NCBI GenBank assembly: GCA_950022655.1
Contig: OX465583.1
Span: forward strand, 9,879,798 to 9,943,797
DNA length: 64,000 nucleotides
Origin: Alentia gelatinosa
Taxonomy: Eukaryota > Annelida > Polychaeta > Phyllodocida > Polynoidae
Direction: 5' to 3'
Shown: positions 10,053 to 20,730 of the stretch, one piece after another
Layout of the letters: each line of letters begins with the position of its first letter
Position numbering within the stretch: the stretch's first letter is position 1
Notes under the pieces: model-generated
Seen by the model: only the letters and a program-made list of their open reading frames with translations
What the model was told of the DNA's origin: nothing
The model's database searches: none
Made by a program: the position numbers and the translations under genes

Positions 10053-11157
10053 GTGAGTGAATGAGATGTTCTTGATTTGCAGCGGAACATGAGGAGCACC
10101 CACACATAGATAGTCATTGAGAACATACCTCAAACTCCCCACCAAGTTCCCCCTCATGACCCCCCCGTTGTTAGAGAGTTTCTACTGTATTCTATGAGGA
10201 TGGAGAGTACGTGCTTATTGCCTGTAAATCTCCTCGGGCAAGTTTTCTATGCTAATTGGCACTGAGCTGTGGCATTGAGCTTTCTCTCATTGATTCCTAC
10301 CGCCGCCAGCCGCCGATGGTGGCAGCACTGATGCCGCAGCGGCCATCACTGAAGCTCCCCCATCTTGATCGATACCATCATTTATTTTAAATCCGTTGCT
10401 ATTCTAAACCTCAGGTGGGGAAAAAGACGCAAGGCAGCTATCATTATTGTCCTCTCCTCTTGATAAAGTAAACAAGGCGACGACAAAGAATTCTTTGTTT
10501 TTTTCACAATGGTTTTTATCCATAGCCGAGGCATTTGATGTTGCCGCATGAATAGCTTACGCCTTTGCCATATCAATTATGTTAGATAAGGCAGTCGTAA
10601 TGATCTCAGACTACATAAAGAGTATTCAGGAGTAGCTGGTTTTATATGCTCTACGTCTATAAATACGACATTTGCTTATATGTAGTAACAAACAGAAATC
10701 ATTAGATGATCATTAAGCAGGATGGTTTTAGCAGGGATTTCGGGCATTGTACCGATAATCAATCATGGCCCATATATTACTGAGCACGATATGGGCAGTT
10801 AAGTACCCCTAACCACTGAACTATATATCTGTCATCCGAATATGCAGTAGTTGCCACTCCGGTGCTATTACTGCTATCTAATCAGCAGAAAATTGCCCAT
10901 GGAGTATTTAGGAAAAATAACCAGTGCTTTAATTTATAAGCACACAATCAGAATACTCTACATGAATTATGCCCTAAATAGTACATCGTCGGATATATTC
11001 TTGTCGAGTTGTCATGGATATCTTTCAGTCATCATTACATCCTCTGAAAACCTACGGATTCAACATCAAGTTGCCCACAGAAATTCCCTGAATGGTAACC
11101 TGATTTTGAAGATATAGTCTCCCCACAATTCTAAGTAATACTAAGAGGGAACTGAAT
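10053..11157. other. AT-rich low-repeat interval
   Basis: No repeat family seen elsewhere in the window and no credible ORF. If the donor at 10052 is real, this would be intron. Confidence 0.35.
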
Positions 11158-11451
11158 CGGGATCTTTAGCCACTGAAAATATGCCAAATGTGGGTCTTGT
11201 TTGTAGGGTCTCTGACGGGGTAAAGCCGAATGAGATGATTTAGCAAACAACAAATAAATGGCGTATTTGCAATGGCTATGGATCTAGCGCGGTTCAGATT
11301 TGATCTCACCTCAGATTTATCTCACCTCTATCACTTACTAATCCGCGCTCATTTGACATCATCCCCCACTAACTATTCCTTTGAAATACTCCACGGGCGT
11401 TGAGTACGTGCTCCCAATACCAAATCTATCGGGGAAAACACCAGACCGCGA
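11158..11451 (+). mobile_element. HT-X element, copy 1
   Basis: Hairpin arms GCCACTGAAAATATGCC and GGCGTATTTGCAATGGC. The tail from GATTTATCTCACC to CACCAGACCGCGATAA contains ACTCCACGGGCGTTGAGTA. The same hairpin type recurs at 36970-37085, where it is paired with a tail on the other side. Confidence 0.7.
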
Positions 11452-11607
11452 TAATAACAAAGACTCATCAAATAAATAAATAGCGGCGGCAAGAATCCTT
11501 CCCTAAATGCCTCCTCTGCCGTCTACATGTGTTTTTCTCCCTCTCTCTCGGGATGTTGGCTCGACTGAGCGTCCTTGACATGGGAGGAAGGACCTACACT
11601 CAGCGTG

Positions 11608-12800
11608 GGGGAGGGAGGGAGGGAGGGAGGGAGGCCTCGCAACTAGCTCCCTAGAGAGACAGAGAGACAGAGAGACAGACAGAGACAGAGACAGAGAGAG
11701 GGAGGGAGGGAGGGAGTGAGGGAGGGAGGGAGGGAGGGAGGGAGGCCTCGCAACTAGCTCCCTAGAGAGACAGAGAGACAGACAGAGACAGAGACAGAGA
11801 GAGGGAGGGAGGGAGGCAGTGAGGGAGAGAGGGAGGGAGGCCTCGCAACTAGCTCCCTAGAGAGACAGAGAGACAGAGAGACAGACAGAGACAGAGAGAG
11901 GGAGGGAGGGAGGGAGGGAGTGAGGGAAGGAGGGAGGGAGGGAGGGAGGCCTCGCCATTAGCTCCCTAGAGAGACAGAGAGACAGAGAGACAGAGACAGA
12001 GACAGAGAGAGGGAGGGAGAGAGGAAGGGATGGAGGGAGGGAAGGAGGGAGGGAGGGAAGGAGGGGGGAAGGAGGGAGGAAGGGAGGGAGGGAAGGAGCG
12101 AGGGAGTCCTCCCAACTAGCTCCCTAGAGAGACAGAGAGACAGAGAGACAGAGAGACAGACATAGAGAGAGACAGAGAGAGGGAGGGAGGGAGGGAGTGA
12201 GGGAGGGAGGGAAGGAGGGTGGGAGAGAGGGAGAGAGGGAGGGAGGGAGGGAGAGTGAGAGGGAAGGAGGGAGGCAGGGAGGGAGGGAGAGAGGGAGGGA
12301 GGGGGGAGGCCTCCCAACTAGCTCCCTAGAGAGACAGAGAGACAGACAGACAGAGAGACAGAGAGACAGACAGAGACAGAGACAGAGAGAGGGAGGGAGT
12401 GAGGGAGGGAGGGAGGGAGGGAGGCCTCGCAACTAGCTCCCTAGAGAGACAGAGAGACAGAGAGACAGAGAGACAGACAGAGACAGAGAGAGGGAGGGAG
12501 AGAGGAAGGGATGGAGGGAGGGAAGGAGGGAGGGAGGGAGGGCGGGAGGGAGGGAGGTAGGGAAGGAGGGAGGGCTCCCAACTAGCTTCCTAGAGAGACA
12601 GAGAGACAGAGAGACAGAGAGACAGAGAGACAGAGAGACAGACAGAGACAGAGACAGAGAGAGGGAGGGAGGGAGGGAGTGAGGGAGGCAGGGAGTGAGG
12701 GAGGCAGGGAGGGAGGCAGGGAGGGAAGGAGGGAGGGAGAGAGGGAGGCAGGGAGGGAAGGAGGGAGGGAGGGAGGGAGGCAGGGAGGCAACTAGCTCCC
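11608..12800 (+). repeat. Purine-rich compound tandem array
   Basis: Nine boundary blocks (AACTAGCTCCCTAGAGAGAC) at about 11640, 11752, 11847, 11956, 12113, 12315, 12430, 12580 and 12789 separate runs of (GAGACA)n and (GGGA)n, with unit length 95-209 bp. Nearly all purine on the plus strand for 1.2 kb; triplex or G-quadruplex formation is plausible. All ORFs here are low-complexity (Ser/Pro/Leu- or Gly/Arg/Glu-rich) artefacts. Confidence 0.95.
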
Positions 12801-12819
12801 TAGACAGACGTAGACTGGA

Positions 12820-13121
12820 GACAGTGTGCACAGCCGCCCCTTATCAAATAACTGCCCCACCACCAGGCCCCCCAGGCCGAGCATTGATCAAACGCTGCTT
12901 CATTGTGATAAAAGTGGCAGGCATTAGTCAGTACTTGATCGACTGGTGACGATTCGTCAGTACGAGACTGAGTATCCACCTCGCCGGCCGCACACGACGG
13001 TGGTCATGCCGCCTGTGAACCCGTTAAAGGACGTGACATTGGGCCTACTTGACCTTCATATATACAAACTCACAAGGTGCCGTTCTCGGTACGTGGCTTG
13101 AGCTTCCTATGGTTTATCATC
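12820..13121. other. Unassigned low-repeat interval
   Basis: A moderately GC-rich stretch following the purine array. I see no repeat family, RNA gene or convincing coding sequence. Confidence 0.35.
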
Positions 13122-13300
13122 TCACCCCTGGTATTGTTTCCCTCATATACTTAACATTGGGAACTCGTATGCAATGCCCATGGAGTATATGGGGGGATAT
13201 TGTCACAAAAGTTTTCTCGATTTCTCATCTAGTTCATCGAAATAGAGACTATATGGCCTTGTGTTCTGAACATTGGATGTTACATATATATTTTCAGCTT
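13122..13300 (-). mobile_element. HT tail with different partner module
   Basis: ATCTCACCCCTGGTATTG and TACTTAACATTGGGAACTCG are standard tail sequence. It is joined to a segment (CATCGAAATAGAGACTATA to TCTGAACATTGGATG) that also follows the HT-A copy at 27384, in the opposite orientation (27385-27455). Confidence 0.6.
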
Positions 13301-13503
13301 TATCTCACTCAAGGTATTTTTCCTCCATAGACTTAACATTGGGATATCCAATGGGGGATTATGTCAGAAATGTTAGCCAATTAGTTAATTAGGAAAGGTT
13401 AGATAAATTCTGAAGGTCAGAGCTTCACCTTGTGAATTATTACGCGATTCAATCTCGATGGGATACGAGATCTGAACCTAGAATTCCATAGGTTCCCTCT
13501 ATA
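13299..13503 (-). mobile_element. HT-A element, copy 3, internally deleted
   Basis: The tail (TTTATCTCACTCAAGG onward) and the right half of the A hairpin (GGGATACGAGATCTGAACC...AGGTTCCCTCTATA) remain. The left half of the hairpin is mostly missing. Confidence 0.7.
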
Positions 13504-13667
13504 AATGCTGCCCTGGAGAACTAGGATTTGTTTAAAAGCATGGACTATATTGTACGATTCCGCTCAAATGTTCCTTCTCAATTATATCAAAATAAATTTA
13601 TTAACGAAAGTCCTTCGTACCATCGTGGTGGGAGACTGTTAAAATTATGGCTGTAACCCGGCGTTTA

Positions 13668-14165
13668 CACTTATAAATCGGCCAATGGAACATGACTTGA
13701 TAGCAAATCATTTAGCATGTCCATATCGATATCGGTTTAGAATTCCCCCTAAAACCTTGAGCCTCACCGATGAAATCAAAGCATTTTGATTCTGTCGGCC
13801 ATTGACCAAAGTCGGTCAGTCATGGTCTTATTACAGAATTTATGCACAATTAATTGGTGAACACTTCTCTGCATGTCTGTTTCCATTTGCTGATCTTGCA
13901 TCGGTGGTTCGCGACTGCAGATCGGTGGCGAATAGTCGGCCAGTGGAAAATGGCTTTAAGTGTGTAAGTCAGACTTTTACTGACCGGTAGTATAGATTCT
14001 GTTTTTCACTGCCGAAAGTATATTGATACGTAGGTGAGCATTTCCCTATATGTCGTGTTTCCATTCACCCATCCGGCGTCAGTAAACCAAAAAGAATTTG
14101 TTTCCGACTCCCAACTCCCGACTGCAGATTGGTGCTGAATAATCGGCACATGACTTTAAAGCAGA
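13668..14165. mobile_element. M-family elements, overlapping decayed copies
   Basis: Repeated M-type segments: ATCGGCCAATGGAACATG at 13677, GTTTCCATTTGCTGATC near 13880, GACTGCAGATCGGTGGCGAA near 13915, and a second, more decayed set at 14050-14165. The family's ends are CCGTTTCCATTGGCCGAC and its complement. Confidence 0.6.
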
Positions 14166-14199
14166 TCATGCGGAGTCAGTCTCTGTGTGTTTGCCAATG

Positions 14200-14445
14200 T
14201 CAGGTAGTGTTCAATATCGGCCGCAATAGTCGCCGACTCAAGAATTTCCTTGAGTGTTTACAATAGAATACTTTTTATAGAAATGTACGACAACAGAGTT
14301 TTTACAGAATCGTCAAATGTCTAGACGAGTAATTCAAGATGCTGTCAAATAGTTTTCAGCATCATAGCATCTGCTATAGTCGTCAGGTGGTGCAATATTG
14401 CGTAGTCTGATGTAATCAGTCGTCACATATTTGGGTTTACACTAA
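14200..14445. mobile_element. L-family remnant
   Basis: TCAAGAATTTCCTTGAGTG, TTTACAATAGAATACTTTTT, ATAGTCGTCAGGTGGTGC and TTTGGGTTTACACTAAGG parallel the L copy at 7985-8330. No clear ends. Confidence 0.55.
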
Positions 14446-15065
14446 GGGGCCATTCTGAGGCGGGAAAAGGGAACCAAAATAGAGACCATACTCAATTTAT
14501 ATAAGTTAATCTTATTAGTCGCTAATTAAATTGCCCAGAGAATTACTATGCGACGGTATAGGAGGGTGACAATTCTATAGATTACTGCATAGTATTATGT
14601 GTCACCCACTTCTTATGAGCTTGATTACTGAGGCTGATGATTGTGGGAGTCGAAAAATGAGATTTGTTCGCACTACCATCATTTACATGTCTTTAATTCA
14701 GTCCCTCTTCAAGTATATCGACGTCGGACCACGAAGGACTACGATATGGCTAACTTTAGCCTAAGGTAATGTTCGATGGAGATGAGAGTAGTAGACATTA
14801 TTCCTATATACCCATTATTAAACTAACTAGAGTTACATACCGCTGCTGGGGGGTGCATTAAAAATAAGCTATGTGTCGAGGTTGACGTTTTCGTCCCGCT
14901 CTCATGTTTTCGTCCCGCTCTGACGTTTTCGTCCCGCTCTGATCACGTTATACAATACAGCAGCGGTACGAAACAATAGCTGTTGTGGTTACTCGATAAG
15001 GGTGGCCATTTGTTTCGGAAGTGTTTCAGGTTAAGAATTAAGCATTTTTATCGATATTTGAAGGT
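14446..15065. other. Unassigned interval with a 20-bp triplicate
   Basis: Mostly unassigned AT-rich sequence. At 14885-14942 three tandem copies of a 20-bp unit contain GTTTTCGTCCCGCTC. No coding signal. Confidence 0.45.
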
Positions 15066-15223
15066 ATATAGGAATAGGGAAACCAAGTACCGGTAAGCAA
15101 AAGTCAAAGTTACTCGGTAAGGCTTGGAAAAATTACTGCCCGCGGCTGATGCCTTGGGCAGTAATTTTTCCGAGCCTTACCTCGTAACTTTGAACTTTTG
15201 CTCACCGGAACATAGTTTCCCTC
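15066..15223. mobile_element. HT-type hairpin without tail
   Basis: A large imperfect palindrome with outer arms GGGAAACCAAGTACCGG and CCGGAACATAGTTTCCC, inner arms GGAAAAATTACTGCCC and GGGCAGTAATTTTTCC. It abuts the HT-B copy at 15224, as the hairpin of one HT element abuts the tail of the next elsewhere. Confidence 0.7.
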
Positions 15224-15521
15224 TATTCCCTCACCCCGGTATTTTTCTCCATAGGCTTAACGTTAGGAACTCGTACTGCACTGCAGTGAAAGTATAGTAC
15301 CAAATACTCAATGGCTAATTTGGCGAGTTACTCCAGCAATAAACCATGTTATACGGGGTGAGATAAAATCAGAAACCCACTTGATGAAAATAACTTGGTC
15401 TGCACTCTACCTCGTTTAACCGCTACGTAATTCACTCAGCTTCGCTTCGTGGATTACTCCGCAGTCAAACTCGGTGGAGTACGGACCAAGATATTCTGGG
15501 TCGTGGGTTTCATTCTAACTA
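15224..15521 (-). mobile_element. HT-B element, copy 2
   Basis: Tail from CCCTCACCCCGGTATTTTTC to ATACGGGGTGAGATAA. Hairpin arms AATAACTTGGTCTGCACTC and GTGGAGTACGGACCAAG; tip CAGCTTCGCTTCG. It ends near GTCGTGGGTTTCATTC. Confidence 0.85.
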
Positions 15522-15534
15522 TATATACCCATGA

Positions 15535-15882
15535 CGTATATACTCTAATTAGCCATATATTCTGTAAATACGCACAGTTTCGCCATATAACGTAAAAAAA
15601 TAGTGTACGGGGCACTGTTCCGTATGGCAAAATACGGAACATTGTTCCCTATGTGCCGACTAAGTTGTTAGGCCAAATTAAGTTAATTATTTTATCAATT
15701 TTGGGTATATAGTAAATATATAACGTCCAACCATGCTTGTACAAGCTACAAAACTCGATGATAATTTACGGTTTGTATGAAACTCGGGGTAAACGCCTCG
15801 TTCCGCACAAACCGTAAATCATCATCTCATTTTGCCTCTTGTACAGCATGGTCAGGTCGTTAAGTATAATTACGTACGGTAA
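15535..15882 (+). mobile_element. HT-G element, copy 1
   Basis: The tail module contains GCACTGTTCCGTATGGCAAA and AATACGGAACATTGTTCC (itself a palindrome). Hairpin arms are CATGCTTGTACAAGC and TGTACAGCATGGTC, with AAACTCGATGATAATTTACG inside. Related copies are at 20731 and 43625. Confidence 0.75.
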
Positions 15883-16428
15883 GTCCTAGACTTACCGACG
15901 AGTCATTCTCTTTGTACTATGACTCGAAGCATAACATCGTTTACTGAAATAACCTAACCCAGCTACTCTTCTTTTTTTTTCCTCGAAATTAGATATTCAG
16001 AAAACACACAAAAAACGTCAAGTATATAGTTGATTGAAATAGATGTGACCTCTAAATTACACAGGCAGAACGGCATCCTGCCCTGGAACCTATTGTTTTC
16101 TGACAAGCTCTCCTCTGACACGCAAATTGACATTTGTAAAAAGACCTTCAGGAGATACAAAGCTATGTCTCCGTCCTGACATGAACTCTAATAATTAACT
16201 CAATTTGTCCTGTACTGCAGCAGGTGTGTCGTGCACAAGTCATGGGCATGAATATGAAGCGACCTGCTTGAAGCCCGCACTTATGTATATTCTTTTTTTC
16301 TTCTGAACATTGTCTCTATTGATGTCAGCTCTTGTACGCAATCATTTCCATATATGCTTGTTTTACAGTCTCACTGGTTCATTTGACACATTTTCGGTTC
16401 GTAATTTTAATAATATATCTGGCAATTT

Positions 16429-16430
<2 letters not shown>
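15883..16430. other. Unassigned interval
   Basis: No repeat or gene recognised. The short ORFs are not supported by composition or motif. Confidence 0.35.

Positions 16431-16488
<58 letters not shown>
16431..16488. repeat. (TA)n microsatellite
   Basis: A continuous TA dinucleotide tract. The overlapping ORFs (poly Ile-Tyr) are artefacts of it. Confidence 0.95.
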
Positions 16489-16490
<2 letters not shown>

Positions 16491-17754
16491 ATGTCATATG
16501 CCTCAGCAAATATCCCCTTGGTACCCAGGGCTTCCTTGGTTACAGTATCCTTACTCACAGTTAATTAGAATGATGATATTGTTTTTCTATATATTCTGAA
16601 AGAATCATGCACAGTATAAATCATTTCTCATCAAAACCAGCATTTAAAATAAAGAACGCACCAGAAAGGCCTTAAAATGCCAGGGAATGCCTGGGAGCAT
16701 CTTCGGGACCCACCGGGGGAATGCCTCCAGGCATTCTCAGGACTGTAAGGGTAAAGGCTCTGAATAAAGAGATTAAGCTTAGGTAGGAGTAAATAGAATA
16801 TTATTATAGAGATTAAGCTTAGGTAGGAGTAAATAGAGTATCATTCCATAGTGACAAAAACATGAATCTGTCTGACAAGAAAGATGACATGAACCTGTTT
16901 TCTATGACTCTGAACAGAAGATATCGGGAACGGAAGTTCTCAATATAACTCGATCAATTATATACCTTTATACTGGTATCGGATATTGTAATATAGTTAT
17001 GTTTTTACTTATCTTTCTTAAGAGATACACTTTGCAGACATCCCTAATGAGCTTACAGCACACAGACATCAGAATCTGTGCAGTACTCACAGTGAGAGGT
17101 TTGTAAGTAGTATACAGAATAAGGCGTTTTACACAGGCACCGGTAGAAACTAGAGATGAAAGCACATCATTCTTTCATTGAGTAGACCTCTCTTAGCAGA
17201 TGAAAGGAGAGCGCACACCAGGCAGGAAAAAGCAGAACTCATGGTTCTTTACGTTGGCTTGGTTTAACAAATGGCTGCTGCCTCGACTACTTCACCCCTC
17301 CTCTCTCTCTCCGCCCATCCTGCCTCCCTATCACATTCCCCTGCCGCAGTTAGCCATGTCTGTAACACGATACACTCACTGATGGAGTCAAGTCAGCTCA
17401 CCAGACTGATACTATACTTAAGGAAGACTTCCTGGGTGGATGACTTAAATTAAAGGTAATATATTGATGGTGTAATATTGACGATGATATATTGAATGCA
17501 CCATATCTAATCGTAGATAATGACAGACCTCCTCTAGAGTATTTTGTCTTATCTTTATCTTACCCTTGGTATCTAACGCTAAGATATAATGATATAGAAT
17601 ATGAAATGTAACCATTGTATGGAACCTATATAAGGCTATGGTCGTGTAACTATATAATGGTGGTGGGTATGTAATCTGTCTATTGTGTAAAATGTTGGAG
17701 TTTTGTTAAAAGGATTGTGTGGAAGAACGATGCATGTATCATCGAACACAGTTT
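16489..17754. other. Low-repeat interval
   Basis: No family shared with the rest of the window. A 40-bp direct duplication carrying GAGATTAAGCTTAGGTAGG lies at about 16768-16845. A pyrimidine-rich stretch lies at 17280-17345. The ORFs near 17200-17450 show no domain. Confidence 0.4.
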
Positions 17755-17788
17755 GGATCAATAAAAAATAAATAAATAAATAAATAAA
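17755..17788 (+). mobile_element. Retroposon-like A-rich tail
   Basis: GGATCAATAAAAAATAAATA followed by (AAAT)n, resembling the 3' tail of a LINE or SINE insertion. It ends exactly where an HT-A tail begins, without that tail's usual TTATCTCACC start, which suggests insertion at or into the HT end. Confidence 0.45.
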
Positions 17789-17975
17789 TTCCCCCCATAG
17801 ACTTAACATTGGGAAGTTGTACTCAATGCTCATGGAGTATTTAAAAAGAACTCAATGGGGATTATATCACAAATGTTCCAAATAGTCAATGTGAGGGGTG
17901 AGGTGAATTTGTAATTCACGTGGCTTCACCTCGTGAATTACTACGCTGTTCAAACTCATATTTCATAGGTGATAT
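17789..17975 (-). mobile_element. HT-A element, copy 5, partial
   Basis: CCCATAGACTTAACATTGGG and the tail palindrome are present. The hairpin is reduced to its tip (GTGGCTTCACCTCGTG) with shortened arms. Confidence 0.7.
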
Positions 17976-18286
17976 GATTTTTCAATGTTATTCGCATGGC
18001 TAAACTAATACCAGGGGCGAGATAATGCCTTGGCTAGAACATCTTCTGCTTTCCCTGAGATGAACACTAAGATTGTGATATAAGGAGCGCGACATGATTA
18101 GAAGTGGAACAAAGGCAATAAAAGCCTTCACTCCACCTACACATGAGAAATGTCACGTCCACCGTGCTATAAAGGGAAGCCATGACCCGCCTAATGGTGT
18201 ACGTCTCAGTAGAAGTCAGCAGCAAATAGAGACCGAATCCAGGGGCCTGTTTAATAATCTACGATCTTACATGTAGATGTAGACCT

Positions 18287-18600
18287 TTATCCTACCCCTA
18301 ATAAAAAACTCCATAGGCTTATCAATGGTCACTGTATTCGGTCTGGAGTTCAGAAAAATGAAAAATATTGCACTAGTGGGATACACTTGACAAATGACGT
18401 CATTTGTTAATGTAGAAGTAATTTAGACGGGCAGGGTAGGATAAATTCTAAACCAAACTCGAGTTAGTCGTGTTATTGTTCATTGCACTCCGGCAAGATC
18501 GCGTATTACTGCTCTTGGCTTTGCCTCGCGCAGTAATACATGATCTTGCCATCCTGCGATAAACAACAACATGACTAACTCTTGTTTGGTTTCTCCATAT
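18287..18600 (-). mobile_element. HT-D element, copy 2
   Basis: Tail TTATCCTACCCCTAATAAAA to GGGTAGGATAAATTC. Hairpin arms carry TGTTATTGTTCATTGCAC and its complement; tip TTGGCTTTGCCTCG. It abuts the next D copy. Confidence 0.8.
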
Positions 18601-18884
18601 TATCCTACCTACCCCTAATAAAAAACGTCATAGGATTAACACTGGCTGACTGTATTCGAGTGAGCGTGCAGTAAAGTGATATTTATTGCACGCTGGTAAC
18701 AGATTATTTATTGGAGACGAGGTAAGATAAATACTAGACTGAACTCGAGTCAGTGTTAGTGTTTATCGCACTCTGGTCAGGTCTGCTTCTCACTACGCTT
18801 GGCTAACACCTCGCACAGTAATTTGCGACCTACCCATCGTGCAATAAACACTAACACTACTAACTCTCGTTCAGTTTCTACTTA
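18600..18884 (-). mobile_element. HT-D element, copy 3
   Basis: Tail TACCCCTAATAAAAAACG to GAGGTAAGATAAATAC. Hairpin arms GTTAGTGTTTATCGCAC and GTGCAATAAACACTAAC. The same hairpin type occurs at 3779 in the opposite orientation. Confidence 0.8.
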
Positions 18885-19164
18885 TTATCTCACCCCTGGT
18901 ATTTTTTCTCCATAGACTTAACATTGAGAGCTCGTATCTAACGCCCATTAGATATTTAAGAAAAATATCCAATGGGGGATTATATCACAAATGTTAGCCC
19001 ATTAGTCAATGTTAAGGGTGAGATAAATTCAGAAACCCATTCAAGTTTAGTGTCAGAGCTCGATCCCATCTTGTTTGAATCACTACATAATTGTGAATTA
19101 CTACGTGATTCAAACTCGATGGGATACGAGCTCAGACCCTAAACTTTGATAGGTTTCCTCTATA
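18885..19164 (-). mobile_element. HT-A element, copy 6
   Basis: Tail TTATCTCACCCCTGGTATTT to AAGGGTGAGATAAATTC. The A hairpin has a shortened tip. It ends AGGTTTCCTCTATA, right at the resumed H sequence. Confidence 0.85.
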
Positions 19165-19330
19165 GTATGCCCTAGAGATCCAGGGACAATGTGAATTAGC
19201 TTTATTCAACATTTATGGACGACCTTATGGACGGCTAAGACTATCTTTAGACTTAAATATCATGAAACGATACTCCTTGTATGAGTTACAGACAGGGGTC
19301 TTCATGTTAGATTATTAAACGGGCCCCTGG

Positions 19331-19590
19331 CCACGCCGTACGAGAAAAAGCCCGCCAACTTCCTCTGCTGCTTCACTTCACACACTTCTTCCTCCTGCCA
19401 CTTTGTGTGTCGCGCAGAGTAGATTGCGTTGACCTTTAACAGTGTAGAAAAATGACGACTTAGAGAACGGCACGAGATGTGAGGCAGCGGAGAAACCTTC
19501 AACATTCCCCCATCATGAATTACACACATACCTTCCAAGGGAGCTAGCCGACTATTGCACAAATGTAAAGGTTAGGAGGAGAGACATGGT
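19331..19590. other. Unassigned interval
   Basis: Single-copy in the window. The minus-strand 86-codon ORF has no recognisable domain and overlaps the H right end. Confidence 0.35.
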
Positions 19591-19675
19591 AATGTCATAA
19601 CCCTTTGTTTACATCACCATCATGTCCTGTCTGCTTCATAAGTAGGGCACCCATCTTAATACTATGATGAAGCAG
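19591..19675. repeat. Direct repeat, left copy
   Basis: AATGTCATAACCCTTTGTTT, then ATCATGTCCTGTCTGCTTCA and AAGTAGGGCACCCATCTTA. A near-identical segment lies at 19974-20055. The two copies bracket an HT-K element. Confidence 0.85.
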
Positions 19676-19975
19676 ATTAAGAAAGAAATTAATGAGTGTT
19701 TGGTCTGTCTGTGTCATCGTGTTGTAATATGAAAGAGGCAATAGCCGAGAGAATATTACTCCACGCGAGAAAATATTTCGAAGCAAGAGAATATTTCGTA
19801 GCGCTCCAAGCAAGATGGTGAACCGGGACTCAGACCAAGCACGAATATGTCTCTGATTTTATCTGAGCCTGCAAATATCTGTCTGTTTATTGCCAATTGA
19901 GTAAGAGTTACCGTACTCACAAGCCTGTTTAGTACGAGTTTTAAGCCTATGGACGTTTATAAATGGCTAAGATAA
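19672..19975 (+). mobile_element. HT-K element, copy 1
   Basis: The hairpin starts near AAGAAAGAAATTAATGAG and ends GACTCAGACCAAGCACGAA, with tip AGGCAATAGCCGAG. The tail from ATTTTATCTGAGCCTGC to GGCTAAGATAA contains AGAGTTACCGTACTCACAAG. Other K copies are at 25463, 37137 and 56479. Confidence 0.75.
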
Positions 19976-20055
19976 TGTCATAACCTTTTGTTTACATCAC
20001 CCATCATGTCCTGTCTGCTTCATAAGTAGGACAGCCATCTTTAAAGAAGCAGATC
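19974..20055. repeat. Direct repeat, right copy
   Basis: A second copy of the 19591-19675 segment, differing at only a few positions over about 68-80 bp. It is far too long for a normal target-site duplication. Confidence 0.85.
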
Positions 20056-20370
20056 GCATCAGGTGCAATGGTTAGAATGGTTAGAATTAGTTTTCTTTAA
20101 AGGCTTCCCTTGTTTTACTTGTAGTGTCAGTGTCACTGTAAAAACACTATTCTGATTGCCTGCGATTCGCAGTAATAGCGCTGATTTGTGGAAGACTTCT
20201 ACAGCAAGTATCCCAGCCTAACATTGGTGTTTTAATAGACATAAAGGTCAATGCCTGTCTGGCCCGAGGCTTTGTGTTTGGCGTGTCGCACCTTGCAGGT
20301 TCTAGTCACAGCTGGACTGAGAATTGGCATTCATAAAGTTAACAGAAATAGGAGATTCTGACAGTACTCA
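20056..20370. other. Unassigned interval
   Basis: Single-copy within the window; no ORF, RNA or repeat assigned. Confidence 0.35.
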
Positions 20371-20728
20371 TATTACACAATATTACCATGATTTCGATCT
20401 GAGTGGCCGTATTCTCCTCGTAGTTGACGCGTAGTAATACTCCGAGCGATAGTGATGAGTATTGCGTAGCGTCAACTACAAGGAGAATACGGCCACACAG
20501 ATCGAAATCATGGTAATGTTGTATTTATTACTCACTTACTTTTAGATTTAAGCAATAAATATGATCGTTAGAAAACTTTTCAACGTAGTTAAGAAGTTAT
20601 GTTTAGGACTACTTCCATCTCAAAAATCCGTATCCTCCTAGGAGATTCCGCAGGTCCGTATCCTCCTCAGAAGCGATCTGTAATCTCCATAGGCTTAGTA
20701 TGGAGACTCCGTATCAGGTGGGTAATAA
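20371..20728 (+). mobile_element. HT-F element
   Basis: Hairpin arms CCATGATTTCGATCTGAG and GATCGAAATCATGGTAATG, with inner arms GGCCGTATTCTCC and GGAGAATACGGCC. The tail starts TATTTATTACTCACTTAC and ends AGGCTTAGTATGGAGACTCC then AGGTGGGTAATA. That last segment is the unit of the 48-bp array at 29.9-31.1 kb. Confidence 0.8.
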
Positions 20729-20730
20729 AG

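Larger units (their letters stand above)
18244..19325 (+). mobile_element. H-family MITE carrying three HT elements
   Basis: H left end GGCCTGTTTAATAATC (flank CCAGG) and right end GATTATTAAACGGGCC (flank CCTGG) enclose a D-D-A train at 18287-19164. The H sequence resumes as GTATGCCCTAGAGATCCAGG. The insertion point equals that in the H copy at 6639. Confidence 0.85.

Noticed and set aside
9493..10064. 133- and 87-codon ORFs in the GC-rich island
   Set aside because: GC-rich sequence keeps several frames open on both strands; no domain and no common frame across the candidate splice donor.
11958..12949. Ser/Pro/Leu-rich and Gly/Arg/Glu-rich ORFs
   Set aside because: Readings of the purine-rich array; low-complexity and mirrored on both strands.
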